Of a stretch of 10,964 nt of DNA, positions 7,935 through 10,964 are shown one piece after another (position 1 is the stretch's first letter; each line of letters starts with the position of its first letter). Where the stretch lies: the NCBI GenBank assembly GCA_002333095.1, contig DDBK01000068.1:14274-25237 (forward strand), in the 5' to 3' direction. Source of the stretch: Cellvibrionales bacterium UBA2034 (lineage in GTDB: Bacteria; Pseudomonadota; Gammaproteobacteria; Pseudomonadales; UBA7239). Under the pieces are notes generated by a model. The model was not told where the DNA came from. It made no database searches and saw nothing but the letters and a program-made list of their open reading frames with translations. Both the position numbers and the translations under genes were made by a program.

Positions 7935-9644
7935 ATGACCAAGGCTTCTTTTTTGCTGTACTGGCTGCCAGTCAGCATCGCTGTGGCACTGACTGGCTGC
8001 GGCCATCAGTCACCGTCCGACCAGGACATGTCCAGCATCAATTCCGCCGCCCCCCACGCCCGCCCATTTCCTGCTGATGCGCTGTACGCATTACTGGTTG
8101 CCGAAACAGCCGCTAACCGGGGGCAGCTGGATATCGCCTTGGCCAACTATTACCAACAAGCCTACAAGACACGTGACATCGGTGTGGTCCGTCGCGCCAC
8201 CCTGCTGGCTGAATACTTGCGCGCCTCGCAGGCGGCACTCGATCTTGCCCAATTATGGTCAGACATCGAACCTGAAAACCCCGAACCCGTGTATCTGGCA
8301 GGGCAATACCTGATTGCCTTTCAACGCCTGGATCTTGCACTGCAAAAATCCAGACGCCTGCTGGAATTGGACGCGCAGACACTATTTGTTCCTATCGCGA
8401 TCAGCCCAGCTGCCGACAATCCGTCAACACATGCATCCCTCCTGAAAGATTACCAGGCACTGCTCCAACAGCATCCAGACACGGTGGACTTGTTGCTGGG
8501 GAATGCAGTGCTGCTGGAGCAACAGGGCAACTACAACGAGAGTCTCTCCCTGGTAGAGCGGGCGCTTAAAATCGATGACAAGAATCTGCAAACGCGCTTG
8601 TTTGAAGTCGATGTGCTGTACAAGGGCGGCAGACCCGACAAAGCAGTACAGCGCATGGCCCAGATCGTAGAGGATGACCCGGAAAACAGCCGGCTGCGCA
8701 TGCAATACGCCCAACTTCTGACGGACCAGGACCTGGAAAAAGCGCGTGAACAATTTGAGTACATGGCGCAAACGAATTCGCTAGACCCCGATTTGCTATT
8801 GGCGCGCGCACTGGTGTATTACCGGCTCAATAACTTGATTGAAGCGCAAGACCTGTTTGAACAACTGCTGTTCCTGAAGCAATACATCGATACATCACAA
8901 TATTATCTGGGTGAAATTTCAATGGCGTCCCAGAAACCGGAAAAAGCACTTGAGCACTACCGTCGGGTGGAGGGCGGCAGCGTTTACCTGCCCGCAGCAG
9001 CCAAGGCTTTCTCTCTCATGATCCAGCAGAATCACAGGCTGGAAGGCCAACAATGGCTAGTGGAGCAGCGAAAACTGCACCCGGATCAGGCATTGAAGCT
9101 ATACATGGTAGAGGCGGACACGCTCCTGAAGAGTGGTGACCTATCACGCAGCCTTGCAGCGCTGAATGATGCCATACAGAAATACCCGGAGCAGGCCGAC
9201 CTGTATTTTGCGCGTTCTTTATTGCAGGAACAGCTCGGAAATATCCAGGCCGCTGAAACGGATCTCCGTTTTGTACTGGCGCGGCAACCAGAGAATGCAG
9301 ATGCACTCAATGCGCTGGGCTACATGCTGGCCAACAGCAATCAACAGCTGGACACCTCCTATCAACTGTTAACAAAAGCGCTCGCACTGCAGCCTGAAGA
9401 CCCTGCCATCCTCGACAGCATGGGCTGGGCTCTCTACCGCATGGGACGTAATGAAGAAGCCATTTTGCGACTGAAAAAATCGTTCAAACTGAACCCGAAT
9501 GACGAAGTGGCAGCACATCTCGGTGAAGTGTTGTGGAGCGTCGGCAAACACAGCGAAGCTGAGTCCATCTGGCAACAAGGACTTCGGCTCAAACCAGGCA
9601 GCAAACTGATAACCACAACGCGCCAACGCCTGCTGTCTCATTAA
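7935..9644 (+). CDS. TPR-repeat lipoprotein (PA4667-like), divergent from hemA
   Basis: The 569-residue protein starts with a lipoprotein signal peptide: a short basic start, a hydrophobic core (residues 6-19) and the lipobox LTGC with C22 as the lipidated cysteine. The residue after the cysteine is Gly rather than Asp, so outer-membrane sorting is expected. The rest is almost entirely helical. Tetratricopeptide-like units are clearest at about 184-215 ([26 protein letters not shown]), 421-452, 455-488, 491-522 ([28 protein letters not shown]) and 525-556. TPR arrays hold protein partners, and no enzyme motif is present. The gene order, divergent from hemA, matches the Pseudomonas PA4667 locus. 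There lolB and ispE follow, but here trxA does. A GGA (7924-7926) lies 8 bases before the ATG. A weak TATATC (7897-7902) is the only -10 candidate. The partner and function are unknown. Confidence 0.85.
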   Translation: MTKASFLLYWLPVSIAVALTGCGHQSPSDQDMSSINSAAPHARPFPADALYALLVAETAANRGQLDIALANYYQQAYKTRDIGVVRRATLLAEYLRASQAALDLAQLWSDIEPENPEPVYLAGQYLIAFQRLDLALQKSRRLLELDAQTLFVPIAISPAADNPSTHASLLKDYQALLQQHPDTVDLLLGNAVLLEQQGNYNESLSLVERALKIDDKNLQTRLFEVDVLYKGGRPDKAVQRMAQIVEDDPENSRLRMQYAQLLTDQDLEKAREQFEYMAQTNSLDPDLLLARALVYYRLNNLIEAQDLFEQLLFLKQYIDTSQYYLGEISMASQKPEKALEHYRRVEGGSVYLPAAAKAFSLMIQQNHRLEGQQWLVEQRKLHPDQALKLYMVEADTLLKSGDLSRSLAALNDAIQKYPEQADLYFARSLLQEQLGNIQAAETDLRFVLARQPENADALNALGYMLANSNQQLDTSYQLLTKALALQPEDPAILDSMGWALYRMGRNEEAILRLKKSFKLNPNDEVAAHLGEVLWSVGKHSEAESIWQQGLRLKPGSKLITTTRQRLLSH

Positions 9645-9649
9645 ACCGG

Positions 9650-9679
9650 GATGGCCGGAATGGCGCGATTTCCGGCATC
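9650..9679 (+). terminator. Hairpin after the TPR lipoprotein gene, possible 3' end
   Basis: GATG-(G)-CCGGAA (9650-9660) pairs with TTCCGG-CATC (9670-9679) in a 10-base-pair stem with one bulged G and a 9-base loop. It begins 5 bases after the TAA stop. No T-run follows, so it is not a canonical intrinsic terminator. It could be a 3'-stabilising stem ahead of Rho-dependent termination. It ends just before the trxA promoter. Confidence 0.35.
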
Positions 9680-9683
9680 AACC

Positions 9684-9712
9684 TTGGAGCAGCCCCGCGC
9701 TTGCGCTATGAT
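9684..9712 (+). promoter_or_regulatory. Promoter of trxA
   Basis: TTGGAG (9684-9689) and TATGAT (9707-9712) are spaced by exactly 17 bases. The -10 matches the sigma-70 consensus at five of six positions and the -35 at its first three. Predicted initiation near 9719 leaves a leader of about 27 bases carrying GGAGA (9736-9740). trxA therefore appears to be transcribed independently of the TPR gene. Confidence 0.6.
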
Positions 9713-9745
9713 GCAAATCTTTCCCCCTGTACCCTGGAGATCCTC

Positions 9746-10072
9746 ATGAGCGATGCAATTGTGCATGTAACCGATGCCAGCTTTGATGCCGAAGTCCTGA
9801 AAGCCGACAAACCTGTACTGGTTGATTTCTGGGCGGCATGGTGCGGCCCATGCAAAATGATCGCTCCCGTGCTGGATGAGCTGGCAAAAGACTTTGCCGG
9901 TCGTGTCAAAATCTGCAAGATGGACGTGGATGCCAGCAAGGAAACGCCTGCAAAATTCAACATCCGCGGAATCCCTACCCTGATGATTTTCAAAAACGGC
10001 AGCCTGGAGGGTACCAAGGTAGGCGCCTTGTCCAAAGTCCAGCTCAGTGAGTTTATTAATAGCGCTCTTTGA
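9746..10072 (+). CDS. trxA: Thioredoxin 1
   Basis: This is the small cytoplasmic dithiol reductant for ribonucleotide reductase, methionine sulfoxide reductase, PAPS reductase and other targets, itself recycled by thioredoxin reductase. Its 108 residues compare with 109 in the E. coli precursor. The active site is W32-C33-G34-P35-C36, the buried acidic residue is D27 (VDFWA), and the cis-proline loop is GIPT at 75-78 (P77). The GTKVGALSK segment ends the fold as usual. The ATG at 9746 was chosen because GGAGA lies 5 bases upstream and MSDAIVHVTD matches the family start. A longer frame from 9701 would begin inside the promoter. It is flanked by its own promoter and a hairpin. trxA directly upstream of rho is a common proteobacterial order. 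Confidence 0.96.
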   Translation: MSDAIVHVTDASFDAEVLKADKPVLVDFWAAWCGPCKMIAPVLDELAKDFAGRVKICKMDVDASKETPAKFNIRGIPTLMIFKNGSLEGTKVGALSKVQLSEFINSAL

Positions 10073-10076
10073 TCAT

Positions 10077-10108
10077 AAAAAAGGCGGGCCCAATATTCCG
10101 GGCTCGCC
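10077..10108 (-). terminator. GC-rich hairpin between trxA and rho; its T-run is on the minus strand
   Basis: GGCGGGCCC (10083-10091) and GGGCTCGCC (10100-10108) form a 9-base-pair stem around the 8-base loop AATATTCC. Six A residues (10077-10082) precede it, so a stem followed by a U-run is produced only when the minus strand is transcribed. On the plus strand the odd pair is a tolerable G-U and the stem is continuous, but no U-run follows. On the minus strand that pair is an A-C mismatch. It starts 4 bases after the trxA stop, so it may mainly mark the trxA 3' end. The strand assignment reflects only the T-run. Confidence 0.5.
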
Positions 10109-10111
10109 CGC

Positions 10112-10140
10112 TGGACAGGATTGCCCAAGCAGCCTATAGT
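10112..10140 (+). promoter_or_regulatory. Promoter of rho
   Basis: TGGACA (10112-10117) and TATAGT (10135-10140) are separated by 17 bases. Each matches the sigma-70 consensus at five of six positions, the best promoter match in the window. Initiation near 10147 would give a rho leader of about 160 bases. It lies just after the trxA-rho hairpin, so rho is probably not merely a read-through product of trxA. Confidence 0.65.
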
Positions 10141-10156
10141 TAGCCCAAATGCACGG

Positions 10157-10309
10157 ATGTGCAGACTAATAAAAGCCGGATGTGACAACGACCGGCAGCC
10201 GAATCAAGCCCTCTGCTCAAGCGCGCCACAACAAGCCCACACAGAAGCTGCTTGCCAAACGGCCTCCCCCATTCCCTCACCCACCACCCCCACACTCAAG
10301 AACCTATGA
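10157..10309 (+). CDS. Possible 50-codon leader ORF overlapping the rho start (speculative)
   Basis: An ATG about 10 bases after the predicted rho transcription start opens a 50-codon frame. Its TGA (10307-10309) overlaps the rho ATG in an ATGA. The peptide begins [14 protein letters not shown] and is Pro/Thr/Ser-rich toward the end because it crosses the C-rich tract. E. coli rho also has a leader ORF (rhoL), but I cannot claim homology. There is no good Shine-Dalgarno, and low-complexity C-rich DNA opens frames by chance. If translated, ribosomes would cover the rut-like tract and could couple translation to rho. Confidence 0.15.
   Translation: MCRLIKAGCDNDRQPNQALCSSAPQQAHTEAACQTASPIPSPTTPTLKNL
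10263..10305 (+). promoter_or_regulatory. C-rich, G-poor rut-like tract in the rho leader (candidate Rho autoregulation site)
   Basis: The 43 bases directly before the rho ATG contain 26 C and one G, with many CC and TC steps (for example CCTCCCCCATTCCCTCACCC). Such C-over-G, unstructured RNA is what Rho loads on. E. coli rho is known to be autogenously attenuated in its leader. The same stretch lacks a purine-rich Shine-Dalgarno, so loading of Rho and of ribosomes would compete here. Confidence 0.55.
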
Positions 10310-10964
10310 ATCTGACCGATCTCAAAACCAAACCGATCGAAGAATTACTGCAGATTGCAGAAAATATTGGCCTGGAAAACATGGCCCGCAACCGCAAACA
10401 GGATGTCATTTTCACCATCCTGAAACGCCACGCGAAAAGCGGTGAAGACATCAGCGGTGAAGGCGTGCTGGAAATCCTGCAGGATGGATTCGGCTTCCTT
10501 CGCTCTTCAGATTCCTCGTACCTGGCCGGCCCGGATGATATTTATGTATCCCCGAGCCAGATACGCCGTTTTAACTTGCGCACCGGCGATGAAGTCGTTG
10601 GCAAGATTCGCCCACCCAAAGAAGGTGAGCGTTATTTTGCACTGTTGAAGGTCGACACCATCAACGGTGACCGCCCAGAAGGTTCAAAAAATAAAGTCCT
10701 GTTTGAAAACCTGACTCCACTGTTCCCGAACCAGCGCATGAAACTGGAATCTGGTAACGGGTCTCGCGAAGACCTCACAGGACGGATCATCGACCTCATA
10801 GCCCCTATCGGCAAAGGCCAGCGCGGCCTGATCGTCGCACCGCCAAAAGCGGGCAAGACCATCATGATGCAAAACATTGCGCAGGCGATTGCCCGCAACA
10901 ATCCAGAATGCCATCTGATCGTACTGCTGATCGATGAACGCCCGGAAGAAGTGACCGAAATGCA
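10306..10964 (+). CDS. rho: Transcription termination factor Rho, N-terminal 219 codons (truncated by window end)
   Basis: Rho is a hexameric RNA-dependent ATPase/helicase that ends transcription of untranslated RNA. The frame opens with [15 protein letters not shown] and runs without a stop to the last base, giving 219 full codons plus two bases of roughly 419 in the family. Visible parts are the N-terminal helical subdomain (1-47), the cold-shock-like primary RNA-binding domain with DGFGFLRS (60-67), Y80, E108 and Y110, a linker, then the ATPase domain. That domain has Walker A APPKAGKT (178-185, with K181 and K184 as in E. coli) and the start of Walker [10 protein letters not shown] (207-215). 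The resemblance to E. coli Rho is very close and position numbers coincide. The start is ATG 10306 by homology, and no clear Shine-Dalgarno precedes it. Expression is probably autoregulated through the C-rich leader. Confidence 0.97.
   Translation, partial: MNLTDLKTKPIEELLQIAENIGLENMARNRKQDVIFTILKRHAKSGEDISGEGVLEILQDGFGFLRSSDSSYLAGPDDIYVSPSQIRRFNLRTGDEVVGKIRPPKEGERYFALLKVDTINGDRPEGSKNKVLFENLTPLFPNQRMKLESGNGSREDLTGRIIDLIAPIGKGQRGLIVAPPKAGKTIMMQNIAQAIARNNPECHLIVLLIDERPEEVTEM

Noticed and set aside
9706..10188. A 160-codon open frame on the minus strand opposite trxA, running from the rho leader.
   Set aside because: Its composition is what an antisense shadow of trxA would give, it resembles no family, and the minus-strand T-run hairpin lies inside it.
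10182..10445. An 87-codon plus-strand frame starting at GTG in the rho leader and continuing into rho out of frame.
   Set aside because: Rho is unmistakable in the frame from 10306. This frame covers its first codons without domain features and lacks a ribosome-binding site.
10632..10901. Minus-strand open frames of about 76-89 codons inside rho.
   Set aside because: They are shadows of the conserved rho coding sequence without recognisable domains or start signals.
1..10964. Search for a defence system, mobile element, CRISPR array, tRNA or attachment site.
   Set aside because: Nearly every base belongs to a recognised housekeeping gene. The intergenic gaps are 14-233 bases long and contain no direct-repeat arrays, cloverleaf-like sequences or transposase fragments that I can see.

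Overview
This window looks like core chromosome from a proteobacterium, most likely a betaproteobacterium. That placement rests on remembered protein resemblance and gene order (prfA-prmC-moeB, hemA divergent from a TPR lipoprotein, trxA next to rho). A relative of the nitrifying Nitrosomonadales is possible but unproven. Coding density is very high. There are no tRNA, rRNA, insertion sequence, CRISPR array or phage genes, and no gene-free stretch over 300 bases. The longest gap is the 233-base trxA-rho interval.

Layout. (1) Bases 1-2248, plus strand: the 3' end of a glycine-zipper outer-membrane protein gene, then cca (tRNA CCA-end synthesis and repair), then a PTR1/FolM-type pteridine reductase. 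They are tightly packed, with a 14-base gap and an 8-base overlap. (2) Bases 2245-4968, minus strand: prfA-prmC-moeB, with 4- and 8-base overlaps. PrmC methylates the GGQ glutamine of the release factor encoded just upstream of it. MoeB is a ThiF/MoeB-type sulfur-carrier adenylyltransferase. The moeB and pteridine reductase stop codons interlock in one CTAG. (3) Bases 5059-6600, plus strand: a polytopic membrane protein resembling GT-C/GT39 lipid-linked-sugar glycosyltransferases. It lies between prfA and hemA, which are usually neighbours. (4) Bases 6619-7830, minus strand: hemA (glutamyl-tRNA reductase), with a consensus -10 box and a palindrome in its promoter. (5) Bases 7935-9644, plus strand: a TPR-repeat lipoprotein diverging from hemA. 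(6) Bases 9746-10964, plus strand: trxA with its own promoter, then the first 219 codons of rho. The rho frame stays open to the window edge. It is preceded by a promoter-like sequence, a leader of about 160 bases and a strongly C-rich, G-poor stretch just before the start codon.

Most genes serve translation and its cofactors: tRNA end maturation, glutamyl-tRNA-dependent heme synthesis, and release factor with its methylase. Thioredoxin and the transcription terminator Rho follow. I see no evidence of a new multi-gene system. The points most worth a second look are the rho leader (rut-like tract, possible leader ORF, oddly oriented hairpin), the palindromic hemA promoter, and the glycosyltransferase-like gene separating hemA from prfA.
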